Shown in pieces: positions 22,941 through 34,354 of a stretch of 64,000 bases of DNA (positions are counted from its first letter, which is position 1; every line of letters starts with the position of its first letter). The notes beneath the pieces were generated by a model. The model saw nothing but the letters and a program-made list of their open reading frames with translations, searched no databases and was not told where the DNA came from. The stretch lies in assembly GCF_025766255.1 (NCBI RefSeq), contig NW_026516721.1, forward strand, positions 220,439-284,438. Direction: 5' to 3'. Source of the DNA: Zychaea mexicana. Taxonomy: Eukaryota; Mucoromycota; Mucoromycetes; Mucorales; Lichtheimiaceae. Position numbers and translations under genes: made by a program.

Positions 22941-25900
22941 TTATGTGTAAATCGATCTATAAAGAAGTATGATATATTTTAAAAAATAAGAGAAAAGGGG
23001 GTGGCAATCAAAGAAAGAAAAAGAGAAAATAGAGATAAGGGAGATATAGTATAATAAAAAAGAGAAGGGGAGAAGAGAAAGTATGTGTAAAGAGATAAAG
23101 AGAGGAGAGCAGAGAGGTAAATGTTTATGTAAAAAGAAGTGTGATAGAATGATATGGCCTAGATGCATGGCATTATTGGGATATGTGTGGGGGCCAGCAG
23201 CTATAAGCCAGTATGCAAAATCTTGTTGAATTTCAATTGCTTGAAGGTAACTTTCTTTGAAACCAGCTTGGCAGATAAATTGGGGCTTACGCCGATAGGC
23301 TGCCCAGCAGAGACGGTATAACAGGTCCTCATAGGTACCACTGCAGTTTGACCAGTTACCATCATGGAAGATGGTCTGGTTCCACTGGTTAGGAACAAGG
23401 CACTTTTTGCAAAAGCCCTCCCTAATTGGTTTCACACATGCTGGGTTAGAGACATAGTGGTCACCAAAGCAACGGAAACATTGACCAATATGAGAAATGC
23501 ACTGGAGAGAAGTTGTATGCTCACTTTCGGCTATGCCAAAAGTAAACAAGCAAGGTATGCAGTGATCCTTGGCTATCATCATAACTGACTTGAAGTTGTC
23601 AGCATCCGATATGTACTTTCTCTTTCGAGAAAGACCAAGATATGCGTCAATTGGTGTCGGCTAAGGAAAGGTGTATAGTTTAGTACAAAATGCTGATAGA
23701 GTAATAACAAAGATGACTTTGTAGATACGTACAATTGATGGTGGTGTGTGATCGATAATCCAATCGGTTGAGGGGCGGACAGTAGTAGAAGGAGGGAGAG
23801 GAGAATCTACAAATAGGTTGGAAGCTTAAGTGTCTAAAAATTTGAATATTAAAATGAAACTGTGTGTATACCTTTGATTTTTTGGCAATAAGAGCAAAGC
23901 TCAACATTACCATACCCAAAGCAGTTGGTAACTTGAGAGTCTAAAGACTCTGCAAGTATCTGCCGGATGCATTTTGATGCCAAAATGACATCATTAAATG
24001 CTTGCCACAGAGATAGATGCCGGTTTACCCTCTTGAGACTTTGTATCTGTCTTTTTTGGCGTTCAACGTCAACAAAGTACAGACACCGTGCACAGGAGCT
24101 ACTACGACCAGAACGACCAGTTTCTTGAGCATAATCAAGGATTGATGCAGAGCCACCGAGGTGAATCACTGTTGAGATTGTAGAGCAATCGATGCCAGCA
24201 CCAAATGCACTTGTTGCAACCATAATTTTTAGCTCACCGGAAACAAAGGCAGTTGTTCGTTTATGTTTTTCTTCTACCGAAAGATTACAGTGGAAGTAAG
24301 ATATTTGTGTAGTGTAGTACAGTAATGCTTGTTTAAGCTTGTTGCTGATAGATGTTGTTGCATCTACTGCAGAGCAGTAGATGATGGTGGATAATGGTGA
24401 TGATGATGGTGAATAATGAGCTTGTAGGTGTGATATTGCTGCAGCTTACAGATTGGTGGTGTTGATAATTTGATAACAGAGGCTTGGTCGCATTGACAGC
24501 TGTCGTATAATCAAAAGGTCTGCGCCAAACATGTCACGTAAGTCGGATTCGAATAACAGTGGAATTGTTGCGGATAAAAGAAGGAATGGAACGGTGAGTG
24601 AACAGAGGAAAAGGAGTGTATATAATGCCGGACGGAATGAATGCCATGTGATTGCTGTATGCACCTCATCAATTACGACTCAGGCTAGCTGATTATGGTC
24701 GTTGATTTGCTACACAACGTTGAGGAACCGTTGACTGCTAGCATGTTCAACTTGGACGATGATGATGTTAGGCAAGGGGTGCTGTATAGTGATATCCGGA
24801 GTATATTCTATTACAGACAACCCAGCTTGCTGAATCTGGCGTTTCATATCAGCCAAAAGTGCGACAAGTGGGACAACGACGACTGTTGTCAAATGTGACT
24901 CGACGAGTGTAAGCAAGCCAATAAGCCCACAGCAGTAATCAGGCGCGCTGTCATCTACAGCGCCGCCATCTACAGCGCCGCCATCCACCATCAAGAGCGC
25001 CTCCATCGAAGGCACCGTTAACAGCATCATAGTAGCAATATTATAGTATAACAGATATCACTGAAAACATATAAATAGCCAAGTATTTTAATAAAGAAAA
25101 AGAACAACTCAATTCACTATTCTTCTCTAGTCTCTTTTCCTTCCTTCATATATTCAATCCCCGACCAACCCATTACAACGAGTGCAGGGACTTACCAGAG
25201 CCTGTAGGTTGGATGGCAAGTATGCTAGATTCTCGGGAGATGACGGTGGTGATAAGCTATGCCTGTTCGAATGATTGGAAGGAAGGCGACAGCGAGTTAG
25301 TGGCTTTACCAAGTGCGTTAAGCAGCTATGGTGTGATGGATGTGCCTATGTAGAGAGCAATATTAATTATGATTTTACATGTAAGGATGATGAAAAAAAA
25401 GGATGTACCTTGCGGAAGTGCTGGTGGTGCTGAAGTGGTTGTTGACTGGCGCCTGTCCAAGTTGTTTTGCACTTGCAAACTGTGTTGCATCTCAAGCAAT
25501 GCCACATTCTCTGCAGCAGCCACGTTTGCCAAGAATTTACCATGCTGGGCAGCAACTTGGTCTTGTTCCGCCTGCAGAATAGCACTTGGAAAGAGATGAC
25601 ACCCAGGGCCGACACCTATAATTGACGAGTAGTGAATACATTTCAATGATAGGTTGTGAAAGTATGAGAACAAAGATAATATACCAAGAAAATCATGCCA
25701 CATTTCTGAAGCAATAAAGTACTCTTCTATTGCTACAGAGGCTCAATCCATAATAATTAATTTTACTGTAAACAGTAAATTAATTTTAGTTATGCCTCTC
25801 ACAGTCAAGCTAGCCTTCGTCCAAGTATTCCTCGGCTAGAGAGGGGACTTGCTCACTACCGTTGCGCCACTTAGAGTGTTTTAAACATAATGGTTGAGAT

Positions 25901-28900
25901 TAACCCTATTGGTTGAGAATCTTATAGTGTTTAAGAAATTATTTTTTTAATTAAAAAAATTAATTTCATGATTTATTATAAACATTTAAAAATTATATTA
26001 CTTATAATTTTTTACATATTTATAATTTCACTAAAATCATAACACTAAGGGTTACCCTCCACAGAAGAGAGTGCATTCGAGTCTGTTGTTGCCTGTGCAT
26101 AATTGTATGTGGCAGTTCTGGACGAGTGGCCTGCCTGCAGGTCTACTGTATAATTTGAGCCGTGGTATGTGAGCAAGTATTGGATGTGATAGCGTGAGAA
26201 TGCAACGGACACATGACGATAATCTTGAAAACTAAGGCGAGAAGGAAGGAGTTGATGCCAGCGGGCTTGAAAGTGTGTTCGGAGCAGGTCAGCTGACATT
26301 TTAGCACCGTTGCGTATGAAGAAGTATGCCATTGTATCAAGTATTTTTTGTTGTGAAGTTGAGCATTCATAAATGAAGAGGCTAGAGAAAAGAATAGAAT
26401 GAGACATTGCATGATAGACTTTTAAAATGTAAATACCTTTCTATAGGTCGGATGAATATGATGTAGTGGAGAAATAGGCGGATAAGATAGTGAGGAATGA
26501 AACGGGCAATTGCTTGGTCACGTTGTTTAATATTACGAGTTTTTTGGTATGTTGTGAGAAGCATCAATATTTGATGTTCGTTTGACCAATACAAGTTGCG
26601 TGTTATGTATGTTGTGTTTTGTAATAAAGTGCCTTCTAGCTCTGTAGCCCGAGCTGTTTGTCCGTATGTGAGGTGCATTAGCATGAACAAATCGCGTTGG
26701 ATTTGTTCAGCTGTGGTGATGTATGTTTTAATGGCAGATATATTGTATGTTGTACTGTTGTTTGTTATATGTTGAATATAATGACGGGATAAGTGTGGTG
26801 TAGTGTGTATATGCTGGAGGATATGACCGAATTGGTGACAGAGGTTGTTTTTTGGGTTGGTAAAGAATGAATAATTGATATCACGATTGTTGAAATCGTC
26901 ATACAGATGTATAGCTTTGTTGTTGCGGAATTCAAGAAGATTATTAAGGTCGATGTCAAATGTGAGTTTACGTATTTTCTGTTGTATAGTGGTTTTTAAA
27001 TTGTTGGCCAAGAGACGTAAATCATGTACATGAATACGCTCGTTCGTTTCGACCATGGCAAGTGACAGATGGTTGGAGTGCGGTGTCCAGACAATCTTAT
27101 CTGTGACAAACTCTGACGAGTCTGAAATGGAAGCAATGCGACTGTACTCAGCAATAGCAGCATATGCAGATGCTTTGCCATCAATCAGATACTGTTGGTA
27201 GTTTGCGGTGAAGCTAAAAAAGAGTTTGTATATGATATTGTTATATGAGTGTAAAATGGCTAATATGGAAGGCTAAAGCAAAGAACTTACACTGTAATTA
27301 AATTTTGACTAGCATAGTTTGTATATATGTTGTTGAGTAAGAGTAAACGGAACCAGTACTTGATTTGAGAAATGAATGGTGCAATAGAGGAAACGTCTTT
27401 GAATTGGCCATTGAACTGCAAGTAAGAAGCAATGACAAATCGAGCGATAGTATATCCATTCATAGCGACATCAAAAGGTTTTTCTTCTTTCAATAAAGTA
27501 ATCCACAATTTGCAAATTTGTGATTCGATCTGTGTAGCTGTTTGTGATGACAATTATGCTGGATTGACATTTGCTGATAGTGTTGCAATGTTGGTGAGGA
27601 TTGTATTGATAATTGAAGACCAAGTACCCAAAACAGAAGACCAGTGTGGTGAACGACGGATGCGAAGTAAAAAGATTAGAAGATTAGCGCCTGTTTGTGT
27701 ATAGCGTTGGATGCTAGCACGTTCGAGTTGATTAAAGCCATGATCAGGGAGAGGTTCAGAGAGCCTAAAGGGGATAGATGAATTAGAGTAGATGATTGAC
27801 GAAAAGAAGATGATTTGAACACTTACTTTTTCTGTTTGAGATAGCGACGCAATGTATAATCTTTCTCATGAACAGAATTGTGTAAACGAACAAAAAGCTG
27901 CTTGTTAACCTTGGCGACTACTTTAAGTATATTTTCCTCTACGTGTATTTTCTTTGTCAAGTCATATAGAGTGAGAGGGATGTTTCTTGACGTATTGGTA
28001 GGATGTTGTTGTTGGTGTTGGCTATGCGCTATTAAGAGAATGGTGAATACACAGACGATGCTATAAATGTAGTATAGCTACTAATATAAAATGATAACTA
28101 CCTGTTTTCCACTCCTCGACAATGTCATACCACTTGGTATGGACGAAAAACCAAGGGATTTGTTTATTGTTGGTGTTGACATTTGAGGTTGGGCCAAAGG
28201 CAGGTTCCAAGCGAGTAAAAGCATCTGCAATAGGTAGATGATTACTTAAAGATGCTACATTTAAAGCAGGTACAGTGACAGTAGGTTGTTCTGTTGGGGC
28301 AGGCAAAGGTAAATTACAGTTTCTACAGTGGCGCTGTATTACTTGAAAGTTGGTAGACTTGAAGCCACAACGGCAATGCACATAGTGCTTGGTATCTACA
28401 AGAAGTGTAGTTACTTTTCCTATAAAGTGATTAGTACTTCAATGTAATATAAATGGTAGATGGTATAGGAAAGATACACACCATGATCGTTTGGATATTT
28501 AATATTAACTTTTTTTTGGTGCATTTTCCGAATGTGTCACTTACGAGCAGATTTTGAAGAAAAATATAAATTATACTCTTCAATTCCACAAAGAACACCA
28601 GAATGCTGTGTTGGCTGGGAAGTACCAGGCTCTATACTGTTGCTTTCACTACGCTGTTGTTGCTAGATTCACTCTCTGAACCACTAGATATTGAGGAATG
28701 TGCTGAACGACTAGGGTTATAGTCACTGCCGCTATTGGGTATGTTTGCATCAATGATTGTTTTATGTGGACTATGGGTAAAGGATGATGTTGATGAAGGC
28801 AGAGCTGATTGGCGATGAGATGCCTGGGTAGAAAGTGGTATAGATGAGATCACAGGAGCAGGACGTCTTTTGAAAACTATGTAGATGTAAAAAATTAGAG

Positions 28901-29690
28901 ATTGTAAAAGAGTAAAAAGACTATGGATACATACTTTTGCTTAGAGTACCTGGTTTGCGATTATCTGAAGTGTTTTAAAAGTTTGACGATTGAATTATTT
29001 TTAGTAAGTAGAAAATGATAGTGTGAATACTTTTATAAATAAATGATAAGTTTACCTTAACTGATATCTGAACACTCTAAAATTGCGATTGAAGACTTTT
29101 GGGTTGATTGCAATACCGGTTGCTGTGTACGTACAGCACTGGGCTGAGCCCGGAACTTTCCTTTTTCCAAGGCTGAGTGACGAGGAGCGACTAGCGGCTG
29201 GTTTGTACATGCACCAGAGATACTAGAACGAGCATTTCCTACTGGAGAGCTTGATTCTACAACCTTTCTCTTTTTCAATAAAGGAGGGGAAGCAGCCTTT
29301 GGAGCTAAAAAAAGAAGTGCATTTTTATTTTCAGAGAATGAGATGTAAAACGTAAAACAAAGTGAGAGAGCAACAATAATTACGAGAAGCAGCCTCTTGG
29401 GAATCGTCCCAGATAAAATCCGAAGGAAGACTTTCCAAGGAGTTTCTACGTTCCAGACGAGGTGCACAGTTACCCTGATTAACAGGGGCCAGAGCTACGG
29501 CCGGAGAAGCTAACAAGGGAGACGATTGGGCAGCAGGCAAAGCAGGGAAAGGCTCTTGCTGCGGCAGCGAAGGCGAAGGCAAAACCGAGTCCTCAACACG
29601 CAACTGGCTGTTACCAGTGACGAACGACTTGGCAAACGAAGCCCACGAGTGGACCTTTGAAGCATAAGAGCTAGAGTTGTTGGCAGACAT
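22941..29690 (-). pseudogene. Zinc finger-tyrosine recombinase-RecQ helicase fusion
   Basis: A single long minus-strand gene of many exons, ATG at 29690. In order I see: a Ser/Pro-rich N-terminus; an SV40-like basic signal LLKKRKVVE (about 29260); a Cys/His finger HCRCGFKSTNFQVIQRHCRNC (28381-28316); a helical region (27835-27070); and a tyrosine-recombinase domain with box I Arg in GQTARATELEG (Arg codon 26649-26651), Lys in TYQKTRN (26541-26543), QDYRH (Arg 26216-26218, the usual His replaced by Gln), AGHSS (His 26126-26128) and TYNYA (Tyr 26099-26101). After a linker comes a RecQ-type helicase: QPTGSGKS (about 25195-25212), VVVPLVALLADMKRQ, IDEVH (about 24670), LLSATIP, VATSAFGAGID and QETGRSGR (about 24100). 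A Cys-rich C-terminus follows (CFRCFGDHY). Several in-frame stops (for example TAA about 27555) and a frameshift near 28630 mark decay. Known helicases of this type are dispersed in fungal genomes; the recombinase reading is my inference from motif order. Confidence 0.78.
25740..26044. repeat. AT-rich insert with a tRNA-like A box inside the fusion gene
   Basis: Between the recombinase and linker exons lies a block not explained by a normal-size intron. It has an AT-rich inverted repeat at one side (AATTTTACTGTAAACAGTAAATT, 25753-25775). On the minus strand it carries a GTGGCGCAACGGTAGTGAGC stretch that fits a tRNA A box, with only a poor B-box match 35 nt later. The other side is a long AT tail. 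It could be a degraded tRNA-derived SINE or simply a long intron. The recombinase exon ends at TAG 26045, just outside it. Confidence 0.35.
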
Positions 29691-30005
29691 ATTTGATTTT
29701 TTAAAAAAAGGGGTTCTTGAAAAAGCTATTGTTAAATGATTAGTATAAGTATTTACATTGGAATCACATAAACAAATAAAGGGAAAAGATGATTTTCAAA
29801 TAATTGCTAAAGAGTGAAAATGTAACTGAATGGCAGAAATCGAAAGAGAGGGGAAAAATCCACCTAAATGACCTAAAAGGAAAGAAGGGAGAAAAATCTA
29901 CCAAAAGAACAGAAAAGGAAAAAGAGGGAAAACTTGGGTGACCGTGACTGCTTCTCCTCGAAAGTGACTGTTTTTGCTCAACTACTATATATAGAAAGGT
30001 AGGTG
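29691..30005. promoter_or_regulatory. Upstream region of the fusion gene
   Basis: A purine-rich stretch (AAAGAGAGGGGAAAAA and similar; CT-rich on the sense strand) lies directly upstream of ATG 29690. Long CT-rich tracts are common in fungal promoters. I see no clear TATA box. Confidence 0.35.
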
Positions 30006-30660
30006 CAAAAGTGGTCAAGGCATCAGCTTTAGACCCAAAAGATCGAGAGTTCTAATCCATCAGCAACCAATATGTATAAACCTCATTTCTGGCTTACCTA
30101 AATGTTTCTAGAGTGTGGGAAAAAAAATTACATATAGAGTCACATATAAGCAATAGTCTCAGCTAGAAAGAAGGCCAGATTTGTAAAAAAATTTGTTACT
30201 TATTTTTATGTTAGGAGACTTATTGGAATCTTTCAGATTCTCAATTAAGTCTAAATAACAACCTACTGGTTGTTTAGGATTGATTTCATCAAAGTTAAGA
30301 CCTCTTCAAAAAAATCAAAGTTTTTTTATCAGACCCCCCCAGTATTAGGAATCAAACTATCGATTCGATTTTAACAAATAGAATAAAATAAAAAAAAATA
30401 AGATTTATTTTTTTAGATTTTAATATCTTAATGATTAATAGATTTCTTAATTTCATTAGAAATCTTATTATTATAAGATATTCGATGAGTCTTCTTATTA
30501 TAAATATATATAAGATAGAAATAATAGAGTGATATTTATAAAAGAGTAAAATATAGAATAGATAAGATAGAAAAGGGTTTGCAAGGTAGCATAAGTAAAG
30601 AGAGAATGAAAAGGAGGAAGGAATAAAAGTAGAGAAAAAGAGAGAAGAAGGGAAGGAAAA
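30006..30660 (+). repeat. tRNA-like head plus AT-rich tail (possible SINE)
   Basis: At 30009-30062 the sequence AGTGGTCAAGGCATCAGC, then about 20 nt later GAGTTCTAATCC, fits tRNA A- and B-box patterns with one or two mismatches and tRNA-like spacing. The following ~580 bp is AT-rich with no ORF, a small inverted repeat (CAACCTACTGGTTG, 30259-30272) and a C-run at 30343. It resembles a tRNA-headed SINE, different from the pair at 40436 and 60830. A degenerate tRNA gene cannot be excluded. Confidence 0.35.
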
Positions 30661-30699
30661 TAAGGCTAATCTTCTATATTAACTTCCTCATTACTACTA

Positions 30700-31200
30700 T
30701 TTTAAACCTCATCACTAATAAAAGTAATAATATTATTATTACTTATTTGTTGTACTTGTTATGCTTGTTGCTGATGTTGTTGTATATATAGCTGATTTAG
30801 CTAAAAATCAACTGCCATTGCTGCTGTAAGAGCTGTTGCTGTTGTTGGACCTGTTGGTCTTTTTGCTCTAATTCCGATTGCAGCTGTGTTATTTGCTGTT
30901 GTTGTTGTTGCTGTAAAAGCTGCTGCATCTATAAGTGTTGTTGCTGTTGCCTTTGCTCTTGCTGCTCATACTGCTGTTGTGACTGGCGTTGTTGCTGTCT
31001 ATGTTGTTGTTGTTGTTGTTGCTCGCGTTCTTGTTGTTGTTGCTGCTCTTACTGCCGTCTCCTTTCATCCCGATGCTCTATATGCTGTAGGACCCTTTGT
31101 CTTTGCAGATTAAGAAGGGCCCTATTTTGCTGTTCTTGTTGCTGTTGATCTTCTTCTGCTTCTTCTACTTCTTCTCTTTCCTCTTCAAGGGGGTATGTAC
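30700..31200 (-). pseudogene. Gln-rich coding relic
   Basis: On the minus strand one frame from about 31190 to 30800 encodes an acidic start followed by very Gln-rich sequence (RRRQ, EQQQQQERE, QQQQYEQQEQRQQ, MQQLLQ) with only two interruptions, TAA at a CAA-like position and TAG at a CAG-like position. No start codon or folded domain is visible. It may be the coiled-coil tail of a transposon accessory gene, as in the Harbinger Myb-like proteins nearby, but it may also be simple CTG-repeat DNA. Confidence 0.35.
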
Positions 31201-31590
31201 TCTAGTTGTGATATTTCATAAAAATTAAGAGTTACAAATTTTTTAGGAGTTATAAAAATTCTTTATATAGTGCCTGCCACCTAGAAACAACAAGTGGACA
31301 TTTCAAAAATTTAAGATTCCGCCTTTATAAATTTCCATTTTTAGTTAAGTGATATTTATTCATCGAAAATTTGCTAGTGGGACTTATATTTTTTCTGCTT
31401 TTCATCCAGTGAGTCCTTTCTCAGAGGATGACTTACAGTGGACCCCCTTTAATGTCAACCCTCAAGTATAGCTGAAAGTGTTGACGCTAACGGGGGTTGA
31501 CGTTAAAGGGGGTGGACTATTTAGGAACAAAGTTTAACTGTATAATAAAAGTTTTGAACCAGCGCACCCCGACACACTGTAGTACCGTAC

Positions 31591-31600
31591 TGTATATAAA
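31591..31600 (+). promoter_or_regulatory. Possible TATA box of the pogo transposase
   Basis: TGTATATAAA lies 34 bp before the ATG at 31634, inside the element, a position that would suit a core promoter. Confidence 0.35.
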
Positions 31601-31633
31601 GAATAACTTCTGGAAGATTGAAATGTTGTCAAA

Positions 31634-33396
31634 ATGTCTAGCTCTACTTCAACTACCACACTATGTGAGTACGTCTCCTTCACTAACGAGCAATGCGATC
31701 TGATTGTTGCTTACAAGAGCTCGAAGAAGGGCATTACACTGCAGATGGCGGCAGAGTATGCCAAAAAGGAGTTTCGCTTGAGTAAGGTCCCTAGCAAGAG
31801 CACTATCTCCAAAATTATCAAGCAAAAATCCACCGAAGCTCCTGGTGACGAAAGGGACGCCAAAAGGATGCGCAATAGAAAAGGACAATATCCTGTAAGT
31901 ATGAGTATATAGTATATATATAGCAGTAGTAATATATATTTGATTGAACTGTACTGATAGCTATTGTTTCTCTTCGTCTATCTGAAATGATGTTCCATAT
32001 ATAGCAAGTTGAAGAAGCGGTGTTGCTTTGGATTAACTGTGCACAAAAAAATAAAATCTAGATAACCTGGGACCTGATTCAAACGAAGGCCCGGAACTTT
32101 GCAGAATTGATTGGAATTCAAGCATTCAAGGCATCAAATGGCTGGGCGGACCGATTCTCAAGGAGATATGGGCTAAGTGCACATAGCATCCATGGAGAAG
32201 CGCAATCAGCAGACCTTGATGCCCTTGAAGCACAGAGGGATACTATCCATGCCAAGCTTGAACGATATAAGAAACAAGATATCTATAATCTTGATGAAAC
32301 CAGCTTGTTTTATCGCTTGGAGCCGAAGACAACAATTAGGACTCAAGGGTTCAGCGGCAGAAAACAAGACAAGACAAGACTCTCAGTCGCGCTTCTTTGC
32401 AATGCAGATGGTAGTGATAAATGGGTTGATCCCATTATCATTGGTCATGCTGTATGTCCAGACTCGTTCAAGGTTGATAAAAAACACAAGGATGCTGCCT
32501 TTCATGGCTTCAAGCAATACTTCGTCAATCAGAAGGCTTGGATGACTAGAAAGTGTTTCCGAGAGATTCTGAGAAAATTCGATCGAGCCATGGGTGCCAG
32601 GAAGAGAAAAGTGATCTTGCTACTAGACAACTTTTCTGGACATTATGTCAATTATGAACCTGTCAACGTTGAGCTTTTGTTCTTGCCTCCCAACACGACA
32701 TCCGTGATCCAACCTCTCGATGGGGGGATTATTCGGTCGTTTAAGGCACAGTACAAACGACGACAGCTGGAAAAGGCGTATCGTTCTATTGGAATGATCC
32801 AAAACGCGAATGGTCAAGTTGTGGGCCCCGCTGAAAAAGTTTTCATTGTCAATCAACTACAAGCGATGAGGTGGATTCAAGCGGCATGGACGGCAGTAAC
32901 CGCCGAAACAATCCAAAACTGTTTCCAAGCTACGATCTTCAAGTATTTAGGAGAAGGAGATAGTCTTGCTGCTACTGAAGTTGCCCAAGCAGAGGAGACA
33001 GACAGATGGGAGTTGGAGGCTCAAGTTCAACAGCTTACTTCTACTGGAGCTGTCAACCGTGATCAATGTCCTGATGTCAACCTTGATCCTGAGTATGAGC
33101 GCAACGTATACCTTGCATCACTTACAGAACAAGAAATCGTTGAGGAGGTGACAGCTGTTGCTGAAACAAGTGTAGAAGAGGTTGTTGTTGAAGAGGAGGA
33201 AGAAAAGGAATTGACGGCTAAAGAGAAATCTGAATGTATCAATACTTTTCTTGATATTTTGGATAGGGAGGAGGAACTCCATGACGCAGTAGTACATGCC
33301 ATACCTCAAATCCAATTAATTCGAAATAGATATCAAAAGGCAATGTATGCTACGCAATCATCTCTGACAAAATATTTTCAACCAACGACAGAATAA
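31634..33396 (+). pseudogene. Pogo/Tigger transposase (DDE_1 type)
   Basis: Two exons, 31634-31894 and 32005-33396, join in phase across a 110-nt GT-AG intron. Exon 1 encodes a helix-turn-helix DNA-binding domain (FTNEQCDLIVAYKSSKKGIT, later SKSTISKIIKQ). Exon 2 begins the CENP-B-like second HTH and then the catalytic core: YNLDETSLFYR (first Asp), VILLLDNFSGHY (second Asp) and PPNTTSVIQPLDGGIIRSFK (third Asp). The C-terminus is acidic (VEEVVVEEEEEKE). One in-frame TAG lies at 32059-32061, shortly after the intron. Apart from that the frame is open for about 550 codons, so inactivation is recent or the stop is read through. The role is cut-and-paste transposition into TA. Confidence 0.88.
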
Positions 33397-33573
33397 ATTT
33401 TTTTGATTGGATATGTTTGACCTCAATAAGAAGTCAACCCTGGCTAAGGTGTTGACATTGACCTTATGTAGAAGTTGAAATTTATCTCTGCTAAAATTTG
33501 AGGTTCTCAGAAAAAGGTTGACCGTATCGGGGGTTGACATTAAAGGGGTTGACATTAAAGGGGGTCCACTGTA

Positions 33574-34170
33574 AATAAACAAACTACTCTCGCATTCTTC
33601 TTAAATGATTATTAGAAACTGATAGTTCTCTTTGAATGCACAAGAAATTTACTTAATTGTATTCTTTGACTCTTGCACAATTTTAAGGTTCTTCTAGTAC
33701 TTGTTGAGTCTCCCCATTGTATAGAATGTTTTGGAAAAAGAAGGAATAATAAAACTGTCATCCTACTTATAATTTACCTGGCACCATTACAGTCAATGTT
33801 GATTGGAAGGCTGAGGTATATATTGCACCAGTGCTTACCACTAATGTTACACTACCTTCTTAATATGGAAATCGCCGATTCAATGTCATATACAATAGTG
33901 TATAGTAGGGTGGACATTCTGACAAAATCCTCTGCTAAATTTTGAAATCGACACCAACTTCAACACTTTATTTCTCATTTTTTTTTGCTTATATGTATAC
34001 AAAACGTTTTCATAGAATTATTCTTTGAGCCTCTCTCTATCGTTATATGAAACCAAAAAAGTGGGTTGTATAAGTGAAAAAAGTTGAAATAAAACATTGA
34101 AAATTGCTCCAAAAAGTTACGTTTCTAGGTGGCGGGCACCATATTTACAAATTAATTTAGGAAACACAAT
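33574..34170. other. AT-rich remainder of the outer TIR element
   Basis: No ORF or RNA is supported here. It is the right-hand part of the outer TIR element up to 34142, followed by 28 bp of spacer before the Harbinger element. Confidence 0.4.
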
Positions 34171-34354
34171 AGGGGTATTCAATTACAAAAATGAAAATTT
34201 CGTATGAAATGAAAAATCTCGCCATTACTAAATACAGTTTTCATTTCAAACCTAATAATTGGGGTACTCAATTACTCAATTTTTTTTTTTCATTTTTATT
34301 CAACTTCCCCTCTTTCAATTCTTTTCATCAAAACATTCACCTTTGTTCCCAAGT

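Larger units (their letters stand above)
31436..33571. mobile_element. Pogo/Tigger-type transposon
   Basis: The 2136-bp element starts CAGTGGACCCCCTTTAATGT and ends with the inverse (ACATTAAAGGGGGTCCACTG), flanked by TA at 31434-31435 and 33572-33573. Second-order copies of GTTGACATTAAAGGGG lie just inside each end. It carries one transposase gene with a DDD-type catalytic core. Termini, TSD and gene all agree on the pogo/Tigger branch of Tc1-mariner. Confidence 0.9.
31269..34142. mobile_element. Outer TIR element split by the pogo insertion
   Basis: AGTGCCTGCCACCTAGAAAC at 31269-31288 faces its near-perfect inverse GTTTCTAGGTGGCGGGCACC at 34121-34140. After removal of the pogo element (31436-33571), about 740 bp of AT-rich non-coding DNA remains, the size of a MITE. 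Flanks are TAT/ATAT, so a short AT target duplication is possible but not certain. I infer a non-autonomous TIR element that later received the pogo insertion. Confidence 0.55.

Noticed and set aside
22941..23150. Membrane-rich tail at the end of the minus ORF
   Set aside because: The Leu/Phe/Ser-rich stretch after AMHLGHIILSHFF comes from purine-rich low-complexity DNA and is probably beyond the true end of the protein.
30886..31113. Plus-strand Val/Ala-rich ORF
   Set aside because: A frame of CTG/TTG repeats; the minus strand gives the more sensible Gln-rich reading.
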